A DNA stretch of 64,000 bases, taken from Macrotrachela quadricornifera (lineage: Eukaryota; Rotifera; Eurotatoria; Philodinida; Philodinidae). Each line of letters starts with the position of its first letter. Positions within the stretch are counted from its first letter, which is position 1. Where the stretch lies: positions 144,435-208,434 of the forward strand of contig JAJEKB010020027.1 of NCBI GenBank assembly GCA_022393335.1, read 5' to 3'. The notes beneath the pieces are model-generated. The model ran no database searches, was not told the DNA's origin, and worked only from the letters and a program-made list of their open reading frames with translations. Shown here piece after piece: positions 35,218 to 46,697 of the stretch. The position numbers and the translations under genes were made by a program.

Positions 35218-37245
35218 TCTTCCTGCAAGATTTTATATAGATCAGTCTTATAATAGATTCGTTTCGTTGAATTAATGTTATGTCACAATAAATAATAATA
35301 CTTATAAAATACTGAGGAATTCAAATAGATTAGAAACGTAATACAACTATTCGTTATTTGTGCTCGTAATAAAATCCTTGTTGTTGCTTTTATGGACACA
35401 TATATATAATAAATATGTGAATTGATAACGATGCTCTTAATATATTGTGTCGTCTGCTAGAAGGTTTATATAGTTGTTACTAATATTTGCTCGTTAGCAG
35501 TACTCCGTGTGATAAAGAAAATCGAAAAGAAAGTATAGACGGAAGATAAATTGCAAAGAAAAAAAGAAAATATAATACAAAAATTCAAAATAATAAAGGA
35601 AAGAAAGAGGAACAACAGCATTACTATTGGAATATGACATCTGCGTATATATTTATATATGGTTTTATAATTCTCTCATGTTAGCTTTTTTCGTTTTTAT
35701 TGATCTTCTCCTCAATAATATAAATCTGTGAGTTTATGATGTTAAACGTTGTTAGTTCCTAACAGAAAATTTAAAAGCATTTTTTTAAAGTCATCGTTGC
35801 TATTCAAAAACAGAAAATTTAGATTTTTTTTTCTGCACCCAGAAAAACCGTTATACAGTGATTCCTTTTTTAATTACTTCGATTTTTTATATCATTCTGA
35901 TATATAAATTGCTCAGATCTTTAATCATTTACCTCTCACAGTGCATTATTTTGTTTAAGGATGTTCTAGGTTTTGGTTTTGGGATTTCGTCTTTCTATTG
36001 AATTAGGATAAGCATTCTTTACTATTGTAAGGACAAAACATACTTTTGTTCGGGTTTTATGAGAGAGGATTAGATAATACATGGATTGGTCCAAATAACA
36101 TTATGTCTTATCCTTACGATAGTGAAGAGAAGCATTATTAGATGATCGAACTGTGAGCTCACAGTTTTCTCCACTATTGTTAGGATAAGACATAGTATTG
36201 TTCGGGCCAGTCGGTTGGCCGTAAAAATGTCGAAAGGGGAAAATGCCGAAAAAAAATATCGACGTGGACAATGATCGAAAACTATTTTTTCAATTCTAAC
36301 TAGAAATGGCGATAATTTATTGTATGAGATGATACTAACACTCTGATATAAATCGAATATGAGTTAAGAGACAAAAAAAATAAAAAATTCAAAAGTGTCA
36401 TTTTTTTCGTTTAGCAACTGTAAACGATAAACCATCTAAATATTCCGTAGAGAACAGAAAAGATATATATGTCGTGACTCGAAAGAGAAGGTAGCCATGT
36501 AAGAAGAGAGGATGATATATATCATCCTCTAACAATTACTCATCCCCATTAGTAGTAGTTACAAATTTAGACTAATAGAATAATAGGAAAAACACCAAAC
36601 AACTATAGGTGCTTGGAACACGATTTATTGGGAACATCATTTTTTCCTTTATTGTCCGATTTCTATACTTTTTCATTCCGATTTTAATTTTTCGACATTT
36701 TTCCCTGTCAAGAGTTTTTCTTTCGACATTTTTCTCCTTCGATATTTTTCCAGCACACTTACAATACTGGAGAAAAATACTACTAAGTCAAGCAATTGTA
36801 AGCTGATGACTTTTCTCTATTATTATAAGGGTGAAGCATCGTGTTGTTCGGTTCATATGAAAGAGGGCCCTAAATAACCCCTAGATTGGCCCGAACAATA
36901 CCATGTCTTATCCTGACAATAGTAAAGAACACCTATCCTAATTCAATAGAAAGCCGAAAACCCAAAACCTAGAACATCCTTATTAATTTGATTTTTCTCA
37001 ATCAAGAAACGTCGAAGACTGTATAACGAAGCTTTCACTATATTTCAATTGTTATCTTCCAGTCAAATATCCAGATATCAAATTTAATTACCAGGTCCAT
37101 AGCTTCTCCCGTTAGCAAAATTTCACTTGGACTTATCGTCAATCTCAACGTTCAGCGAATAACGGTTAAGCTGAAAGTATTTTATTCAATTCATATTTCT
37201 GTAAACTTTTAAATGAGCAATACCTCGGATTTAATCAATAAAGTG
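35218..37245. other. Intergenic with an inverted-repeat element
   Basis: No gene. The stretch 35958-36980 is an inverted-repeat element described separately; the rest is AT-rich spacer. The plus-strand frame 36609-36806 lies inside the element and reflects its TTTTTCGACATTTTT words. Confidence 0.5.
35958..36980. mobile_element. Inverted-repeat element with TA at both ends (mariner-like MITE?), 1023 bp
   Basis: Starts AGGATGTTCTAGGTTTTGG and ends with the reverse complement (CCAAAACCTAGAACATCCT). The arms stay similar for more than 150 bp, through TATTGAATTAGGATAAG and TTGTTCGGG words. A TA dinucleotide flanks each end (35956-35957 and 36981-36982), as left by Tc1/mariner transposition, though two bases are weak evidence. 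A second nested inverted pair (ACTATTG..GGATAAGACATA) lies in the left part. No transposase frame. Confidence 0.7.
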
Positions 37246-39517
37246 TCAAGAATCTTCGATTGCGAATCTTTGGACTCGATGATTTGCTTGGTCGACAATA
37301 TAGAGATGACCATATTGATCGAATGACAAGCTCATAGGATAATTGAATTGGTTCGCTTGAGTTCCTACACCATTTCCACCAACAACAATACTTCCTTGTA
37401 TTGCATCTTTCGACCAACGCATTATTCGATAATTGGAACAGTCAGCCACGTAAATAATGTTCGATTGATCGACAAATAATCCTCGAGGATCAGATAATTG
37501 TGTGAGAGCGTCTCCCTGGCCTTGGCCACCAGCAACGATAATTCCTTCTTTCGCATCTTTTACCCATTTCATCACACGATGATTTTGCCCGTCCGATACA
37601 TACACTGACTGATCATAGTCAACAAATACAGACAAAGGACAATTAAGCTGATCGAGACGTTGACCTCTTCCACGTCCACCCGCTACCAATTTGCCTTGAG
37701 TCTCTCCTATTTTCCATCGCCTTACTTCATGATTTTCCCAGTCAGAGACGTAGAGAAATCCCTCATTATCTATCGTCAAACCAAAGGATTTAACATTGGA
37801 GACAATCGTTTCTCCAACTATTCCACCCTGACGTGGCCATCGTACCACTCGTCGATTTTCTCGATCACAGATAATAAGAGAATCTGTTTTTTTGTCTACA
37901 ATCACATCAGTTGGACAATTCAATTGATTATTTTGATCCCCTTGTCCATTTCCACCAGCTATCACTTGTCTACTCGTTGCTCCATGCTTCCATTCCACAA
38001 TGCGATGATTCAATTGATCAGCGATAAGGATATTTTGATCATCATCAATATATAAACCGAATGGGTAAGAGAGCTGATCGAGTCTATGACCTTGTCCTTG
38101 ACCTCCAGCTATCGTGATTCCATTTTCTCTCCATATAGCATCCGGTGGAAAGTCGATTTGCCGAACTTGTACTGAAATCAAAGAAAAAAAGTGAGACTTA
38201 CTGAATGTGAAATGTTCATCAATTCAATTATTAGATAATACAAAGAAAACAAAAGAATCGTCTAATGAAAATTTTTATCAATATAAAATTTGTGACACGA
38301 TAAATAAAAATTATTAACTTTGTTGCAAGAAAACGAGAATAATTTCCTCTGACATTCTAATTTAAAATTAATATTTTCTAAGGCATTCAATATTTGCAAA
38401 ATATGAAAATCTTACATTCGAATGTCAGTCTTGTTTGATCTCTAAAACGCATAAATCCACTTCTTCATTCATTTTCCATTTCCATCATGAGTCTCACTTC
38501 TCAATATTAAGAAGAAAATGATTTCTTATGACAGTAACATCTCTTGCAAATGTTTTAGCTTCAACAAAAATCGAAAATAATCTTTCGACAAGATTCATTC
38601 TCAGGTTTCATTCCCACTTAATTTCTTCAATACTTGTCTTAAATAGTTTGAAATCTTTCTCACCCTCATTGATTGGTTTATTTCAAATGAAAATTGAAAT
38701 AGTTAGTATCTATTTAGGATCTGCTTAATGATTGGAAAATTGTTTTCTAAGAGAAATATTTGTTTCTCAATTTGTTTTATCTCCTTTCCCACGAGAAAAA
38801 GAGTCAATTAATTACTTTATTGAATTTAAGACAACATAAATGATAATAAACAAAATGATTTTTTATATCTGTTAATTTCGTCGTTGAGGTTTCGACTATA
38901 AATATCCTCGTTTGAAGAATGGTTTATTTGAGAGAAAAGTTTTCTTGCAAGAACTCGTTAATTGACTTACTTGTTTGTTGTTGTTGTTTGTGAATGTAAA
39001 TAATCTTATTCCAATCGATTTGATTATCTTGCATAACTTTAATTTTATTGTTATCTTGGATTGTTAATTGTTTAATAGTTTTTTGTAGTTGATTGATTTC
39101 TTGTTGAAGATGTTTGAGATTTTCTTCATCAAAATCTTCATCTTCGCGTCGTTGACGAATTTCATTTGTTAAATTGGTGAATTGTTTTGTCACACTTTCT
39201 CTTTCCTGATTTATCATTTGTTTAAGTTGATCACGAACATTTTCTGCTGTTTGTTTTATTTTTTCAATTGTTGTTTTTTCCCATTGGTTAACTATGGAAA
39301 AAAGATCATTGAAAGAATGTTTTGATCGTGTTATTTGTTGAATTTGTTCAAAAAGTTCATCATGAATTCTAACAATATCTTGATCAAATTCCATAGAGAG
39401 CTTTTGTCGATGTTCGAAGTAATGTTTGACACAAAAAAACTGTTGGCATCCCGTACAAGTGGACTTTGGTGGATTTTTACACATTAAACATTGATTTGGT
39501 TTGATTTGTGTTGCCAT
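37246..39517 (-). CDS. B-box / coiled-coil / NHL six-bladed propeller protein
   Basis: Two exons on the minus strand, 39517-38971 and 38171-37246, joined by a 799-bp intron with donor GTAAGT and acceptor TTTCAG. The phases close (490 aa). Residues 10-36 form a B-box-like zinc site, C10-x2-C13-x7-C21-x2-C24-x4-C29-x2-H32-x3-H36. Residues about 45-180 are a Lys/Glu/Gln-rich coiled coil. Exon 2 carries six NHL repeats (P-x-x-L/V-x-V/I-D ... L/V-Y-V-x-D-x-x-N-H-R-V/I-x-x-W) separated by Gly-rich A-G-G-x-G-x-G turns, enough for a closed propeller. It resembles TRIM-NHL proteins such as TRIM2/3 or Brat but lacks a RING finger, so ubiquitin-ligase activity is not expected. Scaffold or RNA/protein binding is more likely (inference). 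The propeller and B-box were joined by me; the splice fit is exact. Confidence 0.85.
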
Positions 39518-42500
39518 TCTTATTAATTGGAAGATGAATGACTATTGCTTACAATATTAATTAAACGTATTTGATGCAAAGAAGCGTTGTGCAATAAGAA
39601 AAAGCAATGTGAGATAAAAATATGACGAAAGATTTTGTTTTTACAGTGAATATTTACTTTTAGTTTTTTCCATTGCGTGTTTACAGTACGATGTTATTTT
39701 TTTACTTTGATTTATTCTGTTCGTTCGCGTTTTTTATCAACATGAAGTAAAAAGGATGGAGTGCAGTGGATAAGTGACACATAGAAGAACGAAAAAATAA
39801 ATGACAACATTGGAGAATAAAATGTGAACGCCGTTATCAAAGATTTATAATGAGATTAACAGTGAATGTCATGTGTCTATATTTTTCTTTGTCAAATATT
39901 TCACAGATGAATTTGTGATGGATGATGATTGATTTTTAGTTAATAAATTTTGATAAAAATAATCGATTTAATTCAATTAATGTTAATAGAAAACGAATGA
40001 ATTGACCACAATTGGATGAAAATGTATGTAAAAGAAAACTTTCGATGCGAAATAGATATTATACAGGACATATTCTTCAATGCAAATCTTTTACAAAATA
40101 CTTGATCACAAAATGTCGACAATTATTGATCGTTTTTTTTAAAGTGATTTACTTAATAACTTGTCAATCAATAGCTTATAATAAAAAAAAGTCGTCACTA
40201 TTGGATACAAGGATTTCGGAAGGCATCGATCGGCATAAGATTCATTAAATTCTGAGAGTTCATTTATCAGTGCTTTTGAACTGAGATTTTTTCATGACCC
40301 ATTTTCAGAAGAATTTTAACACAAATTATATGAAAATATAACTTCAACAAATCTGTATTAATCATAAAGTTTTCAGTTTTTATTATCTTTTCCAACTATT
40401 TCTTTGATGAGATTTTTGAAGAATATGATCAATTTTATAAATATATATGGTGTTTGAAGTAATATTTCGTATCGAAATTCTTCTAACAAGTACTTAAAAA
40501 TGATGATAAAAAAATATCAATCTAAAAGCACTGATAAATGAACTCTCAGAATCTAATGAATCGTATATTTATCAATGATGAAAATTGAAGATTTCTATCT
40601 ATTTTCATTCTTGAGATACTCGCCCGAGAGTTTGTCTTTTTTATTTCTTGCATCTCCATCAGAGAGATTATCTTCGACATCATTTGAATGAGTTGATAGG
40701 TAATGGCAATGTTCGGTCATCTGTATTACAACGTCATGACAGATCGATATTTGTTTGTGATTTGGTATTGCAGTTAGACAAATGTTTTTTTTTTGAATTA
40801 GTGCTTATTGAAGTATATGAATTGTAAACGAGTGTTTGTTAAAAAGACAACATCGAAATTTGGTTTTCAGAGATTTCAATTACTTCTTAGTTTACTTTTC
40901 AAACATAATAAGTTAATTTAATATGGCATTCAACGAGACGGATTTTAATTTCATCTTTAATAAAATGGTTTAGATCAGTTGATAGTAGAATGCCGTATAT
41001 AAGAACTTGTAACAAGACCAATTTATTAGATAAATAAAAAAGAAGAAAAGAAAAAAAAAACATTACAAATTCATCGACAGGAATTATTATTACAACAAAA
41101 AACTTCATCAATATGATTTTATGAAAAACAAAAATTGGGAATGATTCATATAGATCGAATTTATTTTAAACACATAAATTTTCCGAACGAATTGTAATAA
41201 TGAAAATATTGTTCATTATATACATTTTTTTCCATTTTCAAACATATTCTCTCACTCTAATAGAAATATTATAAACTTATTACTATAATGACATTTGTCT
41301 CTGCTCATCTTTTTATCTATTATTAATCATTGTCTTATTAAGAATCGAAATCTATTCACAATTAAATTCTATGTTTAACCATTCTATCATTAATTATAAT
41401 GACACTTTTCAACTAGAAATTTTGGTTTTTTTTATTATTAATTATTCCCTTTTCTATTTACAATTTATCCACAATCGAATCAAAGATAACATACCAAAAC
41501 AAAACGCTCACATATATCTACAATGTAAGTAAATATCAGGTAAGCCAAACGTAAGAATATGTAGAAAAAAATTGAACATCTGCATTATAGCTCGAGCAAA
41601 CGAGTTAATTTTTTTTTTTTTAACGATAGAAATATATTCAAGCTTTATATCTATAAAGACATGGTTAAAGAGACTCTTTATTAAGTATCACAATTGATTT
41701 TAGAAACAAAAAAATTTACTTATCTACAGAGAGAAAATAATATAATATTTTTAACAAAGTGAGTTCATGCATATCTAACATGTTTTCTAGTTTTTCTCAC
41801 TTGTCAATTTTTTTCCTTTTTGGATACAGAAGACTTGTCATGTATTTACTGAATAATAAATTCTATTTTAACATTGACGTCATCTTGCTTATGAAATTTT
41901 GAATTACACAGATAGTACACTGCTTTTTATTAACAATCATCCTACAAGGTAATATATTATGAATGGAGTACCTCAAGACCAGTACACAATGTATTGAAAT
42001 TTGATTAGGAGCAAACCCGATTATGGCATCTTCAAGTTAATGAATGATTACCTTTTCAAAATTGTATATCTTGGGGAAAATAGATTGTTTATAATCAAAT
42101 ATGCATACTATTCTAATGTCTATTTTATCTATTTTTCGGGTAAGGTTTATATGAAAAATTGTTTTGAAAGCACCTTGTCATACGATTATTCATTTTTGAT
42201 GAAAGTATTAGCTCAATATATGCTGTTAATATCTAAAGGTGTCATTTCATAAGTTATGTTGAAATCTTTCTCAGCAAAAAAAAATTCTTCTTTGTTTATT
42301 TTCCTATCATGTACATCTAATTTAGACAAAATCATCAGGTAAGTTATGAATTGTAGAGTCATTCGATCAAACTTTTTTTTTATAATCTCTGTTGTATAAT
42401 AATCGAGTTCAGAAAATCTTGTATATCAATGAATGAGATATATTATTCATTAAAAATGAAAGAATGACATTTTTTTTGCTAGTATCATTTTACTTTAATA

Positions 42501-42638
42501 ATGATCTTAAAATACTCTTTTATAGTTTTCTTAACTTTTTATTATTGATCAAATATAAAGATTAACAAATAAAACATTGTTTTAGATAATTAAAACTGGT
42601 GAAAAAACTTTCTCAATATACTATAACTCGACAACATT
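39518..42638. other. Intergenic with one small inverted-repeat element
   Basis: AT-rich and gene-free. Contains the 324-bp element at 40239-40562. The frames at 40012, 40899 and 42001 have no family features. Confidence 0.45.
40239..40562. mobile_element. MITE-like inverted repeat, 324 bp
   Basis: Left arm GATTCATTAAATTCTGAGAG plus TTCATTTATCAGTGCTTTT, and the right arm is its reverse complement with one mismatch over about 39 bp. The interior is AT-rich and non-coding. No clear target duplication, so the family is unassigned. Confidence 0.75.
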
Positions 42639-44414
42639 ATGTCTTCATCGAGTATGAACAATACTAATGCTGAAATTAATGCTATCAATGCTCTTAACAA
42701 AAATAGAATCTTGTTTATACAAGTTTGGTGTTTTTTAGTATTTATTTTGAGTACTATCGGTCATATATTAAACATATATGTGTTTACATGTCGTTCACTC
42801 TATTCAAATCCATGTTCGCGGTATTTTTTAGCATCAGCATTTAGTGGATTGATTGTTGTTTATATTAATATACCCATACGTCTTCTTCAATATGTGTACA
42901 ATATAGATATTTTTGCTTCTTCTGATGGAATGTGCAGAGTTTTAAACTGGATTTTACCTTGGGCAAAGTATTAAAGATGTTTGAACAAAACAGATAAAAT
43001 ATTTTTTTTTTGTAGAAATTTAACCCCATGGATTATCGCACTCGCTTCTATCGATCGGTTAGTATTACACTTAAGTAATTAGGATAGCTTGTATTGGACC
43101 TAATTGAACTCATTATAAGGAAAAAGTTATTGTATACTGGAATTGAATAAGTTTTTCTGATAAAAAATAACCTAAAGTACTTGCTGGATTTATAACAACG
43201 ACACTCAAAGTAATTATTGAAAAATTTTAATTTTTAAAATGAGTTTGATAGATTGAGAAAGTACAAAAAGTTATTTAGAAGACCAATTTTTTTGTCTCAA
43301 TATTTGAACAATGTCTTCGACTAATTCTATGATCTAATTATTTCATCCTAAAAATCTATATGTGAAACGTTTAGCGTTTGGATAATTTTATTTGAGCTTT
43401 ACCTGCAGTACTAACCAAAAATATTGCTTTCTACTCTCGAATCTTGCTCTTCACTATAGACAAACGTCTAAGAATCGGCTATAAATAATTACAAAGAATG
43501 TAGACTAATGATATCATAAATTCAAAATTATTCACGGTAAAATCAAGTTATAACTGGTAGCATCCGGGGATGATTGTAACTCGATATGTAGTAGCAGCAC
43601 TAGAATTTAAGTGACCTAGTCGATTAGGCTTTGAGAAATTTTTTCGTTTCTCAAAACAAGATAACTAAAAGTTTCTCACTTATTAAGTAATATTTATCAA
43701 ACAGTTTAGAAAGTTATTTTGGTTTTATATATATGATAAAAGAAATTTCTTTGGAACAGATTTCTATGTAGTTCGAAGTCTACTACTATTCGCGCATGGA
43801 GTAGTATTCGCGTTGTTGGTCCTGCTATTTTACTCATGACTTTAATTCTCGGTCTCATTAACGTGCATATACTCATCTATTCTCAATTGAGCAAACAATC
43901 GACTTGTATTATCATTCCAGGCATTTACGAAAAATTTTATGGTGCTTTCGGTCTGATCGTATTCAGTTTGGGTCCATCTATCGTCATGCTTTCTTTTGGA
44001 TTCCTTACTATTCGAAATGTTCGTAGAACAGTAACACGAGTTCACCCTAATAACAACCATATTCAAATTAGAAATGCGTTGCCACAACGTCAGAAGGTAA
44101 CAAATCGACAATTAATACAAATGATGATACTTCAATGTATATTTTTTACATTGGCTGCAACTCCTAGCTGTGCCTTTTATTTTTATTCATCAAATACATC
44201 TACTGAAGTATTGAGCACTTTTCAAAAAGCCAGAGACAGCTTCATTTCGACCGTTGTCACTTTTGTATCCCTCGCCGGACCATGCTTGAGCTTCTATGTA
44301 TTCACATTGTCAAGTCAATTATTCCGCCATCAACTTATGCATTTATTTAATCGTCGATGGAAAACAATGCTCACAACTGCCATGAATATAAACAATCTAC
44401 CACAAAGAAATTGA
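42639..44414 (+). CDS. Rhodopsin-type GPCR (FMRFamide-receptor-like), three exons
   Basis: Exons 42639-42967, 43016-43057 (only 42 bp) and 43760-44414, with introns of 48 and 702 bp. Phases close at 341 aa. Exon 1 carries TM1 (L-N-I-Y-V-F), the R-S-L-Y-S-N-P-C-S intracellular loop 1, TM2 and the extracellular Cys of C-R-V-L. The mini-exon encodes the TM3 segment ending A-S-I-D-R, which substitutes for D-R-Y, and exon 3 opens with F-L-C-S-S. TM4 to TM7 follow, with a basic loop 3 (R-N-V-R-R-T) and a short tail. The loop 1 and A-S-I-D-R-F-L-x-S-S words are shared with the receptor at 48983, so both belong to one expanded rotifer family. The ligand is unknown; neuropeptides are the usual guess. 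Confidence 0.85.
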
Positions 44415-45842
44415 TCGATTTTGATTTCAAAATTAAACAGACAACTATTTAAATGTATCGTTTCGTACTTCTAGTCAATGAAGTACATCTCTAATTTCTT
44501 CATAAATATTGTTACTGTTTATTGTTGATTTTGTTTATTCACGCCTGTTTCGATTGTTATTCTGTATATGGTTGTGTCTTCGTTTATTCTCTTATTTTTC
44601 CACTATTGATTATCAATTAAGAGTTTGAATTAACAAAGAAATTATACTCTTTTCCTTTCTCCTCACTGACGCTAGCTGATATAATCATGGAAACATCATA
44701 GGCTGTGACCAATATTTCAATTAATGAAGGACTAAATTTCGACGTTGCGAAAACGAGATGATTTTTTGATAAAAGAAGATTTCTTCTATTTTTATTTCGT
44801 CTTTTTATTCCTTGGTATGCTTTATTAGAAAAAATCAAAATACACTACCGGATGCAGCGCAAAAAGCTCTACAATTTTCAAAGAACAATTGTATTTCTAC
44901 CAGAAAAAATTATTTTGAAAATAAAAAGTATAACTATAAAATAAACTATTCTTTATAAATTGTAGAGCCTTTTATTCCGCATCTTGTGATATATTTTCTT
45001 TTTTTAATACAATGTATTATGTGATAATAGAGTGAAATGCAAAACTACACCATTTTTTTATGCTTCTATATTATGATCTAACGGTACCATAGTAGTGAAA
45101 TCAGGGATGGTCTAGAAGAGCTCAGCTCTCCCTAGAATTATAACCATTCGGCTGTTTCTCTTTTAGATAAAACATTTTATATTTAATTATGAATTACAAA
45201 GATATTATAAACAACAATACAAATTTTGTTAATTATTTTATTTGAGTGTGATTTGAACTGTAGTTACCCAATGGGCATTTTGACTACATCACGAACAAAC
45301 AGATACAGGTAAATTTTGGGTTTCTAGATCCTAATCTTTTTACTCTCAGAAAAAGAAAAGGTGAAAATTAGGCAATATTTAACTGATTATTAATTAACAC
45401 ATTTGTGATGACATGAATATTAATCAATAAATGGAGAAAGAAGACATAGTGTATATTTTAATAATACTATATTTCAGAAATTACTCACAACTTGATTCTA
45501 AGTATACTTTATACTGTTTAATTTCAAACATAGTATACATCTTCTTATATGACTATACTTTTCTGTTTTTATCAACTAATCATTCAAATTTCTCAACTTG
45601 CTACGAACTGCGCAATATACTTTAGTTTTGATACTATGTATGTCGTTGTCAATGATGATCCTTTTCTTATATTTGTGACGTTTAGATCCTGTTTAACAAA
45701 AACTGTAAGGCTTAGATATATTCAAAAATATATATTTGTTAAATACTAAAGGCGATTCTTCGATAATGAATTTATTAGTAGTAATCAAAAAATAAACCAA
45801 ATTACATTTTCACGACATTTATAACTTCAATTTTGAAAAAAT
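44415..45842. other. Intergenic with one short hairpin repeat
   Basis: Contains the inverted repeat at 44851-44983; otherwise AT-rich spacer without supported genes. Confidence 0.45.
44851..44983. repeat. Short MITE-like hairpin, 133 bp
   Basis: Left arm GATGCAGCGCAAAAAGCTCT followed by ACAATTTT, and right arm its reverse complement with a few mismatches (AAATTGTAGAGCCTTTTATT then CCGCATC). The loop is about 75 bp. No target duplication recognised. Confidence 0.65.
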
Positions 45843-46697
45843 TTACTTTTCCGTGATAGCACACCGATGCATTTTTCGATGTTGTGGCCAGTAATCAGCA
45901 GTTGCATAATGTTGTGTTGTCCGTTCATCCCATAAACAAACATCATTTTCACTCCATTTCCATCGACACATAAATTCTGGTCGTTTAGTAACTAAGGAAT
46001 ATAAGTACTTTAGTAATAAATCGCTTTCCTCTTGATTTAATTCATTAATCTTTGTTGTAAAATTACCATTAACATATAGATATTTTTCTTTTGTATGCGG
46101 ATGTTCACGAATAACTGGATGATGTACTGGTGGATTCTTTTCTACGGCTTCCATATATTTTTCCATATCAGTAGGACCAGCGTTGTTCGGAGGCCTAAAT
46201 GTGTTTTCCATTGTATGTTCAGCTGTTAGATTACTAAGAATCTGTTTCATGCCATCTGATAATTCTTGCTTATAGATATCAACCATATTTACCCATAGTG
46301 TATCACCACCACCTTGTTTTGGTATAATTTTTGCATAGAGCATACCAATAATTGGTGGATTGGACGACCATGAAACATCTGTATGCCATCGATCAGCAAG
46401 AGTTCTAAAATTCGGATCAACATTTTGACCATATTCCAAGACACTAACTTCAGGACATGCTTTTCCATGCGTATGAAGTGGATGTACATGTATTGAACCA
46501 AATTGAAGTGCAAAATCACGTTGTTGTTCTTGTGTTAAATTTTGATTGCGAAAGAAGAGCACATGATGTGTATATAATGCCTGTTCCAACGCATGTTTTT
46601 GATTAGAGGTCAATGGTTGTGATAAATCAATGTTATGAATTATAGCACCGATACTAGGTGTTACAATTTCAATGTTGAGCTGTTCACTAGCAGTCAT
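45843..46697 (-). CDS. TauD/TfdA-family Fe(II)/2-oxoglutarate dioxygenase
   Basis: Intronless 284-aa protein, the usual length for TauD. The iron ligands are H105 and D107 in W-H-T-D-V-S-W and the distal H263 in T-Q-H-Y-A-T-A-D-Y. R278 in M-H-R sits 15 residues later, the spacing of the 2-oxoglutarate-binding Arg in bacterial TauD. The N-terminal G-A-I-I-H-N-I-D-L-S-Q-P-L segment and V-L-F-F-R-N-Q are also standard. Family members oxidise taurine, alkyl sulfonates or phenoxyacetates with O2 and 2-oxoglutarate; the H-x-D-W context favours a taurine-like substrate only weakly. No targeting signal is visible, so the enzyme is probably cytosolic. The family is mainly bacterial and fungal, and the single exon is compatible with acquisition from such a source. 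Confidence 0.93.
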   Translation of the reverse strand: MTASEQLNIEIVTPSIGAIIHNIDLSQPLTSNQKHALEQALYTHHVLFFRNQNLTQEQQRDFALQFGSIHVHPLHTHGKACPEVSVLEYGQNVDPNFRTLADRWHTDVSWSSNPPIIGMLYAKIIPKQGGGDTLWVNMVDIYKQELSDGMKQILSNLTAEHTMENTFRPPNNAGPTDMEKYMEAVEKNPPVHHPVIREHPHTKEKYLYVNGNFTTKINELNQEESDLLLKYLYSLVTKRPEFMCRWKWSENDVCLWDERTTQHYATADYWPQHRKMHRCAITEK

